From: Campylobacter concisus | Lineage (GTDB): Bacteria > Campylobacterota > Campylobacteria > Campylobacterales > Campylobacteraceae | Direction: 5' to 3' | DNA: 64,000 nt | Assembly: GCA_002092835.1 (NCBI GenBank) | Contig: LVWL01000020.1 | Span: 339,269 to 403,268 of the forward strand | Part shown: piece after piece, positions 36,774 to 46,685 of the stretch | Layout: each line of letters opens with the position of its first letter | How positions within the stretch are numbered: position 1 is the first letter of the stretch | Notes under the pieces: model-generated | Seen by the model: only the letters and a program-made list of their open reading frames with translations | What the model was told of the DNA's origin: nothing | Databases searched by the model: none | Program-made: the position numbers and the translations under genes

Positions 36774-38012
36774 ATGAGCCAGTTTATAGCCTTTGATGAC
36801 GAACTAAACATAACAAACAAAGAGCCAGATGATCTCTTTAGCTATCTAGCTGGCGGAGAACTTTATGCTAATACCTTTGCTGCCGGTGCTGCTTATGCAA
36901 TCGGCAGGACTTCTAATATAAATTACACTTCTATCTTTTTACCTTTTTTTGTAGATAAGATCTCGTCTATGATGGAGCTTAATGAGGATTTTGTTGAGTT
37001 TGCTCTGATGCCTATGCAAATAATCTTTTATAAAACAGCCGATGAAAAGAGGCGAGAGAAAGAGATATATGATGAGATAAGCGAAGATACTGAAAAGATA
37101 ATAAAGCTGGCCAATAGGCTACACGAAAAAAGCGGTGGTAAGATGGGTTTTTCTATGGATGGTGGATCTATTAGTCAAAGAACTACCACTGATGGAAATT
37201 TCCTTAGAGGGTTGGTAGAACAAAGGCAAAAGGGCTTTTTTAAACAGACTTTGCAAAACATAGCATATGCTAAATTTGGAGTTGTTGGTGCGATAGTTGC
37301 CGGATGGGCTTATGATGGCAAAGTAAGTGGTGCTGTTGTAGCAGATGTCGTAAGCCAAGTCTCAACTGCAAAAATTGCAGATGTAGCTGCAGGACTTTTA
37401 GGTAAAGCTCTAGGACTGCAAGCCGGATTTGCTACGCTAGGGCTTAGCATGGTGTTGGGGTCTATTTTAAATGAAGCCTTTGAAGTAGCTAGTGGACTTG
37501 ATATAAGCTATGGTTTTGGTGGTGATATAGCAGGATTTAATGAGATAGGTCATGGGATATATGAAGCACCTTTATCTTTTTTGGATGGAGTAAAATCTAT
37601 GTTTGGTGGTGTACCAACAAAAGATTTGGCATATGATAAAGAGAGCTATCAAAGAACTGGGCAGATAGCTGGCATAAAAACTAAATTTGGAATGTATATA
37701 GGTCAGGTTGGCGACAATCTAGTAAGCGGTAAAGAAAAGGGACTAAACAAGAAAGAAAGAGATAGTGCTTTGGGTATGGCTAGGAGTATGGCCAGGGATC
37801 TTGATAAAGCTTCAAAGATGAGTCGTAGCGACAAGAGTAGACAAAGGCAAGCTGAGAAACATGGTAGTTCTAGTGGTAGCTCTTCAGGTATGAGTCGTAG
37901 TGAAAAAAGTAGACAAAGACAGGCAGAAAAACATGGCAATGCTGGTAGAAATAGCTCGCATGATAGAAACGGCGCTGGTAGAAATAGTGCTAGTGGTGGA
38001 GCTATGGCATAG
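36774..38012 (+). CDS. Hypothetical virion protein with basic repeat tail
   Basis: 412 aa. The middle has amphipathic and hydrophobic helices (FGVVGAIVAGWAYDGKVSGA, GFATLGLSMVLGSILNEAF), as in proteins that insert into membranes during DNA ejection. The last ~75 residues are Ser/Arg/Gly/Gln-rich and contain two copies of MSRSxKSRQRQAEKHG, 24 residues (72 bases) apart at 37818 and 37890. Likely a DNA- or RNA-contacting tail. Structural role inferred from context only. Confidence 0.65.
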   Translation: MSQFIAFDDELNITNKEPDDLFSYLAGGELYANTFAAGAAYAIGRTSNINYTSIFLPFFVDKISSMMELNEDFVEFALMPMQIIFYKTADEKRREKEIYDEISEDTEKIIKLANRLHEKSGGKMGFSMDGGSISQRTTTDGNFLRGLVEQRQKGFFKQTLQNIAYAKFGVVGAIVAGWAYDGKVSGAVVADVVSQVSTAKIADVAAGLLGKALGLQAGFATLGLSMVLGSILNEAFEVASGLDISYGFGGDIAGFNEIGHGIYEAPLSFLDGVKSMFGGVPTKDLAYDKESYQRTGQIAGIKTKFGMYIGQVGDNLVSGKEKGLNKKERDSALGMARSMARDLDKASKMSRSDKSRQRQAEKHGSSSGSSSGMSRSEKSRQRQAEKHGNAGRNSSHDRNGAGRNSASGGAMA

Positions 38013-38020
38013 TAAAAATA

Positions 38021-38034
38021 TATGTTTTTTAGGA
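38021..38034 (+). promoter_or_regulatory. Late-gene leader element upstream of the 38076 gene
   Basis: TATGTTTTTTAGGA ends 42 bases before the ATG at 38076, nine bases after the previous stop. One base differs from the portal copy. Confidence 0.5.
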
Positions 38035-38075
38035 AATGTCCTAGTAATAATATCATTAAAAAAAGGAGCTAAGAA

Positions 38076-38375
38076 ATGTGGGATTTTTTAAAAAATTTAG
38101 GATCTAAGGCTAGCGAAAATGCTGATGGGTTAAAGGCCTTTGGATCGCTTCTTGGTGCTGGTGCTGGGATATGGAGTGCAGTAGAGCAAGGCAGGCAGGC
38201 TAAAAAGCAAAATGATCTAGCTATGAAAAACTACAATCTAAATTTGCAAATTTTAAAAGATGAGAAAGCACGCCAAAAGCAGATGCAGCAAAATTTAGAG
38301 CAAGGTTGGGCTAGATCAGCAGCTAGCATGAGTGATAAGGAAGAAGAGGAGAAAAAGAAGAATGGGCTACTTTAA
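38076..38375 (+). CDS. Hypothetical virion protein
   Basis: 99 aa: WDFLKNLGSKASENADGLKA, a Gly/Ala-rich hydrophobic segment (LLGAGAGIWSAVEQG), then a charged Gln/Lys-rich helix. The layout resembles small ejection proteins of short-tailed phages that precede larger internal proteins. Overlaps the next gene by 14 bases. Confidence 0.6.
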   Translation: MWDFLKNLGSKASENADGLKAFGSLLGAGAGIWSAVEQGRQAKKQNDLAMKNYNLNLQILKDEKARQKQMQQNLEQGWARSAASMSDKEEEEKKKNGLL

Positions 38376-39147
38376 TATAGAGTTTTTAAGACGTCCAGAA
38401 TTAAGTCCGCTAAGTCCTAAGGCTGGGTATGCTGCAGCTCTTGGTGCTGTTGCAAATGGTATAAAAGATGTGGGAGATATAGGGCTAAATCGCCAAAAGA
38501 TAGATGATGAAAATAAGAGATATCAAGAGGAAAAGCTCTTTAGAAACGATGAGCTAAATTTTAGAAAAAACTCACATGCGGATACAATGAAAGCTAGAGG
38601 TGATGAGCTAGCGTATCAAAAAGACAAAGACGAAAAAGACCGTATCTTTAATGAGAAAAAGCTAAGTATAGATGAGCTAAGAGCAAATAGAGATAGGGCT
38701 GTAGACTGGGCTAGGGCTAATACTCAAGCTAACTATTACAATACGCTTGCTATGGAGCGTGCCGATAGAATAGAACAGCAAAAACAAGAAGATGCTGCTA
38801 ATGTAGCGGCTTTTAGACAATTTTTCCCAAATGAGACAAAGGGTAAGAGCGATGCAGAGGTTTTGGCCATAGGAAATATAATGCAGCGTTTTAGTAAAAA
38901 TAAGACCGCCACAAGCGATGATGACTGGGTGAAAGTAAACGCGGCTACATATAACGAATATGCGCACCTTGGCGTGGCAAGAAATACTAAAGATGGATAT
39001 TATCTTAATAAAAATTTTGTAGATGAACTAACAAGAGAATCGTCTGCTAGAAGTGAGGCAAAAGGCAACCAAGCCGAATATAAAGATAGACAAAAAGACT
39101 TATCAAAGAAAAAGCCATTTATTTTTGGTGATGATGGAGAGATGTAA
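38362..39147 (+). CDS. Hypothetical virion protein
   Basis: 261 aa from the ATG at 38362 (GAGGAGAAAAAG upstream), preferred over 38332, which would add an improbable basic run. Ala/Gly-rich start (AGYAAALGAVANGIKDVGDI) then long charged helices (DENKRYQEEKLFRNDELNF). Resembles T7-type internal core proteins by layout, not by recognisable motif. Directly abuts the polyvalent gene. Confidence 0.6.
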   Translation: MGYFNIEFLRRPELSPLSPKAGYAAALGAVANGIKDVGDIGLNRQKIDDENKRYQEEKLFRNDELNFRKNSHADTMKARGDELAYQKDKDEKDRIFNEKKLSIDELRANRDRAVDWARANTQANYYNTLAMERADRIEQQKQEDAANVAAFRQFFPNETKGKSDAEVLAIGNIMQRFSKNKTATSDDDWVKVNAATYNEYAHLGVARNTKDGYYLNKNFVDELTRESSARSEAKGNQAEYKDRQKDLSKKKPFIFGDDGEM

Positions 39148-42100
39148 ATGGCTATTGCCATACGTGAATATTTGGGCGATGAAAAGATAGCACAATTAGA
39201 AAGCATGGGCTTTTTGCCAAGCTTGATCACAGATATGGCTAAACGTCAGTATGCTGCTGATAAGCAAGCCAAAAGAAAGGAACTTTCAGATGTTGGCTTG
39301 GATGGAAAACTAGTTCAAAGTGTAATGCGTGGAGATATCAATGAGGAAGAGGCTAGAAATGCACAAAAATTTGAAGATTTTGGCTCAAAAAGACATGGCT
39401 GGGGTCTAGGTGCTGCTAAGACACTCACAGGTATTGCCAATACTGTTGAGCGTGTAGGTGATTTTGTAAATCCATTTTATGAAGGTAAACATGACGAAAA
39501 TGGAAATTATACCTATCAAAATAGCATAGAACAAGCTCTGCGCCCTAAGATACAAAATGCCCAAAAGTTGCGAGATGATTATGAAAAGGCAACTGGCGAG
39601 ACGTCATGGGGTAGCCGTTTAGCCGAAATAGGCACGGAGATGGTTGGCGATCCTGTAAATTTTATAGGTGGAGCTGGACTACTTAGCAAAGGCAGCAAGC
39701 TAGCTCAGTTTGGCAAAAAGACCTTATTTTTCGCAGGTACTGGTGCAGCAAGCGGTGGTGTAATGGCTCTTGGTGAAGGTAAAAACGATGAAGAGACATT
39801 GAAAAATATAGGCTACGGTGTAGCCGGTGGTTTTGTTTTAGGACACGCGATAGATCAAGGCATCCAAGGTATAAGTAAGCTCATAACAAAGCGTCAAGCA
39901 AGTAGGGCGGCAAATGAAGCTGATGCAATAGACAATGCTCAAAATAGCGAGTTTTTAGATGGCGTAAATAGTGCCAGTGGAGATAGTGTGGGCGCTGAGT
40001 TAAAAGAGGCTCAGACAATGACTGCTAGGGATTTTGCCACAAAAGAGGCTGGGCTTGATGAAGTTACAGCTAAAAAAGTAGTAAAAGAAGCTATGCAAGG
40101 CAAAGAAAAAAGCGATTGGACGGACGCAGACACTTATGCAGATATAGCTAAATTTAAAAACTTTGAGATCCAAAGAGACTATGCTAAAGCTTATAGTGAA
40201 AGGATACAAACCGCACAAGCTAGTATAAACAACGCCAGGGAGCAATCGGCCATAAGATATGCAGATACGCAAAAAGCTATTAATGAATATCAAAAACAAG
40301 GTATGTCACCAAGTGCTGCACGAGAGCTAATCAATGCTAAATTTAAGCCAAGTGCAGATGAAATAAACTACACTAGGGCATATAATGACGGAGTTGATGT
40401 TGATGCTAGACTTGCAGGACAGGGGATATTTTATGCACTTGAAAAAGATATTGCAACACAGACCTATACTCCGGAAATTTACGCTGTAAGATTAAAACAA
40501 AGAGGATTTAGTGATGAGAGTGTGCAGGCTTTTACGCAGGCATACGTAAGCAAGGATATAAATATCGCTAAAGACTATGCAAATTCAAAAGTAGCTGATG
40601 CGTATGAGAATAAAATTCAAAGAGAAGTAGCTAACGAGATCAGAGATAGAGATGAAGTAGGGGGCGGTTTTGTCAATGAAGAAGCAAAAAATAACGGATT
40701 ATCAGATAGCGTTTCTGATATCGGCGATAATGCAAGCCGAACAGGAGAACGACAAGCAAGCGATGAGCAAATACTACGCCAAGGCGGACGCAATACTTCA
40801 AGCGCTAGCCAGACAAAGCGGACAGCCCAGAGCGATGAGCAAATGGAGCAGCGACCAGCCTTTAAAACAGATGGCGATACTGATGCCACAGCTGCAAGCA
40901 AGCAAATGGTGGAAGAACAAGGAAGCGGCGATAATGAGATAAGAGGGTATGTAGGGCAAACGCAAGAAGAGTATAAAAAGCTTGCAAATGAATATGATAT
41001 TGATAAATTCTTAAGCGACAGAGAAAATGTATTATCTAAAGATGCAAGGCATGGAAAAAGCAGGATAACTGACAGAACCATTGAAAGCAACGACGGAGTT
41101 GGCGGCTGGGAGTATAAGCTAACTCCAGCAGGTTATGAAAAAAATTATAAGGCTGATTTTTTAACTACAAAAGCTGACGTCGCAAAGATAAGAGCTGGCA
41201 AGATGGATGAGGCTACTTTTAATAAACTAAAATCTGATCTTGAAAGCAGTGATGCACTAGGCTATGAGTATAAAAAAAGGAGTGAATATGCTGATATGGA
41301 AGACTTTGAGCGAGAATTTGGAAGCTTATATAATCCAAAAGGTGGCAAAAATATCAATGCTAACTCTCATATAGCAAGTGGTTTGGTTGCCGGCACGCTA
41401 AATTCTATCGATGAAGATGGAAATTTTAATCCAAATAGATTTGCAGCTGGATTTTTAGCAGGGTTAGCCAGTAGTAAAGCAGTTGCAATAACTACAAGAA
41501 AAATGACACCACAGCTTTATAATAAGATATTAGGCGTAGCTAAAAAGATGCCACAAATGGCAAAAGGTAATCCTAAACTTCTAGGCAAGCTTTATGCAAA
41601 CGGCAAGGACGTAAGCTTAAATTCTTTTGCTGGAGAAAAGGCGATCACGGCAAACGTCGGCAAACTAGATCAAGCTAAAGCAATGCTAGAAAAGGGCGCG
41701 GACGAGGTAGAAACTTGGCAAAAGACGGGGTGGTTTAAGGATAAAGACGGTGCTTGGAAATTTGAGATAGGAGACAGCAAGGCAAGGCTAAATCCAAATT
41801 TTAAAAGTGGCGGAAAGCTAGGTGAGCTACTAGAGCATGAAGAGCTATTTAAAGCATATCCGGAGCTAGAGGATATTAGCGTTAAAAAGATAAGCAATGA
41901 TATACCAAAAGAGGCTTCTTTAAGCACAAAAGACGTGGCACAAAGAGAGAAGCGGGGGATATATAATGTAGCTTATAATGATAAGAGTGCTACTTTGGTA
42001 AGGCGTGATCTAGAAAAGATAGATGATGCTTTGATGTTTGAAAAGGGTTCTAGCAAAAAAGGCGGAGCGATACATATAAAAAAACATTTAGAACCAGAGG

Positions 42101-42369
42101 CACAAGGTGCAATAACACAAAGTGAGCTTTTAAATATCGGTAAAAATATAAGAGAGTATCTGCAAAAATATAAGGAGCCTTTTATAGACGAACATGGCGG
42201 TAGAATCTATGAATGGGCTAATAAAGGAGGTGTGAAATTTAGAGTTGTGGTATATGAAAAACAGATGGGATCTCCGCATCCCATCCAGAGACGATTATAT
42301 CCTTCTACTCTAATAGAAATCTTAAAAAACCTATGGAGTTTCGCAATCCAGAGGTTAAATATGACGTAA
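39148..42369 (+). CDS. Polyvalent/internal virion protein, N-terminal part (frameshifted gene)
   Basis: 1073 aa before an early stop. Early region has glycine-rich hydrophobic helices (GGAGLLSKG, GTGAASGGVMALGEG) suited to membrane insertion; a long Gln/Ala/Asp-rich helical middle follows; around 910 is LLEHEELFKAYPELEDISVK, a polyvalent-protein-associated domain; the last ~80 residues (GGAIHIKKHLEPEAQG, RVVVYEK) resemble the barnase/EndoU/ColicinE5-type nuclease family found in phage polyvalent proteins. The frame fails at about 42264, and the next frame continues DGISASHPETIISFYSNRNL into the second part. One extra A in the A-run at 42257-42261 would restore one protein of ~1,725 aa. Confidence 0.75.
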   Translation: MAIAIREYLGDEKIAQLESMGFLPSLITDMAKRQYAADKQAKRKELSDVGLDGKLVQSVMRGDINEEEARNAQKFEDFGSKRHGWGLGAAKTLTGIANTVERVGDFVNPFYEGKHDENGNYTYQNSIEQALRPKIQNAQKLRDDYEKATGETSWGSRLAEIGTEMVGDPVNFIGGAGLLSKGSKLAQFGKKTLFFAGTGAASGGVMALGEGKNDEETLKNIGYGVAGGFVLGHAIDQGIQGISKLITKRQASRAANEADAIDNAQNSEFLDGVNSASGDSVGAELKEAQTMTARDFATKEAGLDEVTAKKVVKEAMQGKEKSDWTDADTYADIAKFKNFEIQRDYAKAYSERIQTAQASINNAREQSAIRYADTQKAINEYQKQGMSPSAARELINAKFKPSADEINYTRAYNDGVDVDARLAGQGIFYALEKDIATQTYTPEIYAVRLKQRGFSDESVQAFTQAYVSKDINIAKDYANSKVADAYENKIQREVANEIRDRDEVGGGFVNEEAKNNGLSDSVSDIGDNASRTGERQASDEQILRQGGRNTSSASQTKRTAQSDEQMEQRPAFKTDGDTDATAASKQMVEEQGSGDNEIRGYVGQTQEEYKKLANEYDIDKFLSDRENVLSKDARHGKSRITDRTIESNDGVGGWEYKLTPAGYEKNYKADFLTTKADVAKIRAGKMDEATFNKLKSDLESSDALGYEYKKRSEYADMEDFEREFGSLYNPKGGKNINANSHIASGLVAGTLNSIDEDGNFNPNRFAAGFLAGLASSKAVAITTRKMTPQLYNKILGVAKKMPQMAKGNPKLLGKLYANGKDVSLNSFAGEKAITANVGKLDQAKAMLEKGADEVETWQKTGWFKDKDGAWKFEIGDSKARLNPNFKSGGKLGELLEHEELFKAYPELEDISVKKISNDIPKEASLSTKDVAQREKRGIYNVAYNDKSATLVRRDLEKIDDALMFEKGSSKKGGAIHIKKHLEPEAQGAITQSELLNIGKNIREYLQKYKEPFIDEHGGRIYEWANKGGVKFRVVVYEKQMGSPHPIQRRLYPSTLIEILKNLWSFAIQRLNMT

Positions 42370-44327
42370 ATTTGAGGCAGTGGCACAAGGATAGCGCGCC
42401 GATTACCAAAAACGCTGACGGAAGTCCGAAGACGTTTTATCACGGAAGCAAAGCTAAAGATATAACGGAGTTTAAAGACGAGTTTGATAAAAGCGGCTAC
42501 GGGTTTTGGTTCAATCAAAGCAAAAGCGCGGCGGTCGAATTTAAACAAGACGGTAAAATTTATCAAGTTTATCTCAACGTCAAAAACCCTATCGATCTAT
42601 CTTTCCCATATAGCCGAAAAGCTAAAAATTTGCTAGACGAAGCCGAGAAGCTCGGGATAGATACCGAACTTTATCCCGAAAGTCAAAGCAGAGCTTTTAA
42701 AAAGTTTTTAGAGCAAAAAGGATATGACGGGATAGTAATGGACGATTTGGATGGAGCGGCTAAGTATCCGCACGTTATAGTTTTTCATAGTAATCAAATC
42801 AAGCACGTAAAAAACGACGGAAACTTTAGCGATAGCCCGAATATTTACAAATCGGGAGCGGAAGGATATTATGATCCGGCGCGTAACGAAATAGGGCTAA
42901 GCGATCTCGGCGACAAATCGACGCTCATGCACGAAGTGCAGCATGCTATCCAGGAGGTAGAGGATTTTGCTAGGGGGTCTAGCGCAAAAAACGAGAGCTA
43001 CCGTCTAAGCCACGGAGAAGCAGAAGCTAGAAACGTGCAAAATAGGTTAAATTTAGACGGTAAGGCGCACCCGCACGAAACCTTTGACGTAAATCCAAAT
43101 GAGACGATCGTAAGCAAAGAGGGCATGATAAATTTAAGCAAAGAGCTTGAGAAAAAGTATATTTTAAAGGACGGAAGTATCAATGAAGCTGCCGTAAGAA
43201 AAGAGGCAGAGCCATTTATAGAAAAAGAGTACAGCCTAGAAAATTTCAAAGCTGAGTTTCCAAATGGCAAGGTAGATACGCCGATAGGGGAAGTTAATAT
43301 AAGTTCTTTTCAGCTTAAAAAACTTGAATTAAAAGGTCGTGAAAAATACCTGGGGCTAATAAAACCAACTCTTGAAAGACCCGCATTTGTAGTGGACTTT
43401 GAAGATACTACGTTTTTCTTTAAACCTTTTAGGGATAAAGACGGCGTCGTTAAATTCGCTTCGGTTATCAAAGAAAGAGACGGCGGGCTAGACGTAACTT
43501 CTAATTATCCTATGGCGAATAGAAAATTTGAGCTAATAACAAGAGAGGGTAAAATAAGATATGTCCAAGGCTCTGCGGCTAAAAGCCCAATAGAACACTC
43601 CTTGGACAATAACGTCCGAAGCTCTGGTGATATAAAATCCTTAGAACACTCTTCAGACGGTAAGGACATTATACAGCAAAACGAGGAAAAAGTCTATTAC
43701 AGCCGTAAGATAGAAGAGATAAAGCGAGAGCATCCAAACGTTGAAAAAGAGCTAGACGAGAGTATAGTGGCGATGAAAAAAGAGAGCTTTAACGACTCAA
43801 ATTTTAAAGATGATCTGATAAGTAAATTTGATAAAAAAGAGATAGCTACTAGAGAGCTTGGTAAAAGCGTAAATTTAAACAATAAACAGCTAACCATCCT
43901 AAGAAATGATATAAAAAACGCAGACTTTAAAGTAATTAGCGATAGTAAAATTTACTTTGACAAGATAGGTAAAGATGGAGATAAAAAGAGATTTTTTATA
44001 GATATAGCAGAAGATGGAAAGATAAGAATAGATGCATACGCAAAGTCTCAAATAGATAGTATACCTATAAAAGAGAATGCACTTCAGGAGTTAGCTGGCG
44101 TAGGAGATAGAGTAAGGCTAAAAAATATGAGCTTTGAAGTAAAGGCAGCATACTTTAACGAGCTAGATCCTATCAAAAAAGAGGCGATACTAAAGACTGC
44201 CGAGCTAAACAAGCTAAAAAAAGCAGCTCAGAGTGGAGACAAGGTGGCTGTAGCTAAATTTGAAGAGTTTAAAGCTAAAAACCTAGACAAAGATGGAAAT
44301 ATAAAAGACGGATTGAGGTTGTGCTAA
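42333..44327 (+). CDS. Polyvalent protein, C-terminal part: ART-like, metallopeptidase and nuclease-like domains
   Basis: The ORF's first ATG (42333) is internal to the restored protein. Domain order: ADP-ribosyltransferase-like (KTFYHGSKAKDITEF, GYGFWFNQSKSAAVEF, YLNVKNPIDL, KGYDGIVMDD); zincin metallopeptidase (STLMHEVQHAIQEVEDFARG, HExxH); a second nuclease-like domain (VVDFEDTTFFFKPFRDKDG, YPMANRKFELITREGK); a helical C-terminus. Such proteins are injected with phage DNA and act against host functions. GC rises to ~57% over ~42380-43110, so the ART/peptidase block looks imported. The stop TAATG overlaps the next start. Confidence 0.75.
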   Translation: MEFRNPEVKYDVNLRQWHKDSAPITKNADGSPKTFYHGSKAKDITEFKDEFDKSGYGFWFNQSKSAAVEFKQDGKIYQVYLNVKNPIDLSFPYSRKAKNLLDEAEKLGIDTELYPESQSRAFKKFLEQKGYDGIVMDDLDGAAKYPHVIVFHSNQIKHVKNDGNFSDSPNIYKSGAEGYYDPARNEIGLSDLGDKSTLMHEVQHAIQEVEDFARGSSAKNESYRLSHGEAEARNVQNRLNLDGKAHPHETFDVNPNETIVSKEGMINLSKELEKKYILKDGSINEAAVRKEAEPFIEKEYSLENFKAEFPNGKVDTPIGEVNISSFQLKKLELKGREKYLGLIKPTLERPAFVVDFEDTTFFFKPFRDKDGVVKFASVIKERDGGLDVTSNYPMANRKFELITREGKIRYVQGSAAKSPIEHSLDNNVRSSGDIKSLEHSSDGKDIIQQNEEKVYYSRKIEEIKREHPNVEKELDESIVAMKKESFNDSNFKDDLISKFDKKEIATRELGKSVNLNNKQLTILRNDIKNADFKVISDSKIYFDKIGKDGDKKRFFIDIAEDGKIRIDAYAKSQIDSIPIKENALQELAGVGDRVRLKNMSFEVKAAYFNELDPIKKEAILKTAELNKLKKAAQSGDKVAVAKFEEFKAKNLDKDGNIKDGLRLC

Positions 44328-46612
44328 TGAGTGAAAAATGTCCATTAAAAGAGATCCAAGAAAGATCAAGTAAGCTGCTAGACCGTTGGGCGCTAAAGGT
44401 TGATGATGTCTTTGATAAGGCAAGCCTTGGGCTTGATAAGGCTGCAAAGTGGACTGATGAAAACATACCATTTGCTGGCAAGTTATTGGATATTAGAGAG
44501 CATGCTAAAGATATAGACGATCTGCTAGGAGAATATCATAGAACAACAGCTGCCATATATACACAAGCTGGCCAGTTTAAAGAGTATCTTGGCAAACTAA
44601 GTTTTGGCAATAGAAAGGCGATGTTTAAGGCACTTGATGGCGAGATGGATCCAGGAGAGCTGCCGGAATATGTAAGGCCACTGTATGAAAAGGTGCGTAA
44701 GACTATCGATGACGGCGCGCAGGCTCTAGTGGATGCTGGAGCACTAGAGTCAAAAAACGTCATCAAAGACTACGTAAAACACTACTATAAAAAGCACATG
44801 GATGAAGCAAAGGAAAATAGCCGTATCGCAAAGGCGCTAAGGCAAAGCAAATTTTTTGCTAGAAAACAGATGAGCTGGGAGCAAAAGCAACTGCGCGAGA
44901 TAGAGGACGATGCAGCCTTTGCTGTCACAAACACTATTTTAGAGCAAAAAAAGCAGCTCCTTAAGGCTCAGACGTTAAAGCTTTTTGCAGATAAATTTGC
45001 TAAAGACGCGCCGCCTGAAGGTGTTGATGGGCTAAAATGGGTAAAGATGAGCGATGAAAGTGCAGGCGGAGGTATAAAGAAGTATGGAGCGCTAGCTGGC
45101 AAATATGTTCCAGAAGATGTCGCCAATGCTCTAGCAGAGGCTGAAATGTTAGGTCGAGAGATGGCGAAATTTAACGGCTCATACTTTAAACTAATCGACC
45201 ATATCAAGGTAAACGTAACGGTAAAAAATCCTTTTACACATCTTTACAACTTTGGCTCGAATATGGCGCTGGCGTTTTTGCATGGAGATTTTAATGAAGC
45301 AATTAAAACTACGGCCGCATGGATGAGAAGGGATAAACAGTTTAAAAAGTGGGAGAATCTCGCTAACTCGCTAGGGCTTGATAGTCATCTAAACGATCTC
45401 GAAGGTCTGGTAAAGCCTTTGCAAAGCGAATCAAAAGGCAATATCTTAACCAAGGCGTTAAAAGAAGCGTATATGGCCGAGGGTAGCTGGAGTGGCGAGA
45501 AAGCTAGATATCTATACTCGATGGAGGATAAGGTATTTAAAATAGCTAGGTTTAAGAAAAATCTTGAGATGATCGCCAAAGATAGAGGCTTTAACGTAAA
45601 TGACTTTAGCAAATTTAGTGCAGATGAGCTAAAGGCTGCGATGAAAGATGCGCAGTATTCATATGTTGATTATTCTACTCACTTCAATGGCACTCTAAAA
45701 ATGCTTGATAAAACGGGGGTTCAGCCATTTTTACACTATGCTGTAAAATCAACTCCGATGGTGGTAAAGGCTGCATTAAAGCGTCCGGATAGATTTTTGA
45801 TGATGCAAGCCGTGCTGGCTTATGGTGGTGGCAGTGCATGGCTGGGTGCTGATAATGAGCGAGATAACCTAGCAAAGCCGGAGTGGGCCGAAAGTGGCGT
45901 GTTGCCAAACTTGGTAGGTGTAAAAAGCTGGATGAGAGTTGGTAATACAAACTGGTATTTTAACTCTGGGCGTTTGGTGCCTGGCTTTAGATTTGATGGA
46001 TTTGACAAACTAGAGTTTAATGGAGGCTTTGTTGGAGGAGCTATAAATATAGCAAGTGGTAAAAGTACGCTAGGCTATAAGATAGAAAGTGATGATGATC
46101 CTAATGCTGTAAAGATGACAAAAAGGTTGCTAGAGCTAACAAAAAGCTACTTCCCGCCAATCTCTCCTCTTGGCCGCTATGGACAGCAGCTAGGAGCGCA
46201 GGGGGTAGCCAATATCACTGGAGCAGATATCGCACCAAAAGACTATAACAAAGATGAGCTAGGGTTTGGTGGGATAATGGCAAGGGGCGTTGGTGTAAGA
46301 AGGTTTAATAAAGAAAAAGAGTACGGCAAGGAGCTAAAAAAGGCTCTCAAGGAGTACGAGCAGTTCGTGCCAATTAGAGTGCCCAACTCTAAAGACACCG
46401 AAAAGGTAGAAAAAGCCAAAGTTCATAACGAAAAGATCGCAAAACTAAGCGTAGCGGAACTGCGCGAGGCTAAGGCGAGGGCGGAGGCTAAATTTAAGCG
46501 TATAAAAGAGGCTGCAAGTGCTGATGGTGTGAAGCTGAACATCGAGCTACTAAAACAAAGCAAACAGGGCGGAGGAGCTTTTGGAATTTCTAAAATCAAA
46601 TTTCCAGATTAA
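44327..46612 (+). CDS. Large internal virion/ejection protein
   Basis: 761 aa from ATG 44327 overlapping the previous stop (TAATG). Mainly helical, with an amphipathic central region (FTHLYNFGSNMALAFLHGDF, VDYSTHFNGTLKMLDKTG) and a Lys/Ala-rich C-terminal coiled coil. The pattern (large protein, position at the end of the late operon) matches ejection proteins of short-tailed phages. No lytic transglycosylase or peptidase motif seen. Confidence 0.65.
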   Translation: MSEKCPLKEIQERSSKLLDRWALKVDDVFDKASLGLDKAAKWTDENIPFAGKLLDIREHAKDIDDLLGEYHRTTAAIYTQAGQFKEYLGKLSFGNRKAMFKALDGEMDPGELPEYVRPLYEKVRKTIDDGAQALVDAGALESKNVIKDYVKHYYKKHMDEAKENSRIAKALRQSKFFARKQMSWEQKQLREIEDDAAFAVTNTILEQKKQLLKAQTLKLFADKFAKDAPPEGVDGLKWVKMSDESAGGGIKKYGALAGKYVPEDVANALAEAEMLGREMAKFNGSYFKLIDHIKVNVTVKNPFTHLYNFGSNMALAFLHGDFNEAIKTTAAWMRRDKQFKKWENLANSLGLDSHLNDLEGLVKPLQSESKGNILTKALKEAYMAEGSWSGEKARYLYSMEDKVFKIARFKKNLEMIAKDRGFNVNDFSKFSADELKAAMKDAQYSYVDYSTHFNGTLKMLDKTGVQPFLHYAVKSTPMVVKAALKRPDRFLMMQAVLAYGGGSAWLGADNERDNLAKPEWAESGVLPNLVGVKSWMRVGNTNWYFNSGRLVPGFRFDGFDKLEFNGGFVGGAINIASGKSTLGYKIESDDDPNAVKMTKRLLELTKSYFPPISPLGRYGQQLGAQGVANITGADIAPKDYNKDELGFGGIMARGVGVRRFNKEKEYGKELKKALKEYEQFVPIRVPNSKDTEKVEKAKVHNEKIAKLSVAELREAKARAEAKFKRIKEAASADGVKLNIELLKQSKQGGGAFGISKIKFPD

Positions 46613-46685
46613 AGGGTGCTCCTTTACTTTTAATAAGATTTCGGTTATAATTAACCTACAATTCACCGGGGGCGCTTTAAAGCCC

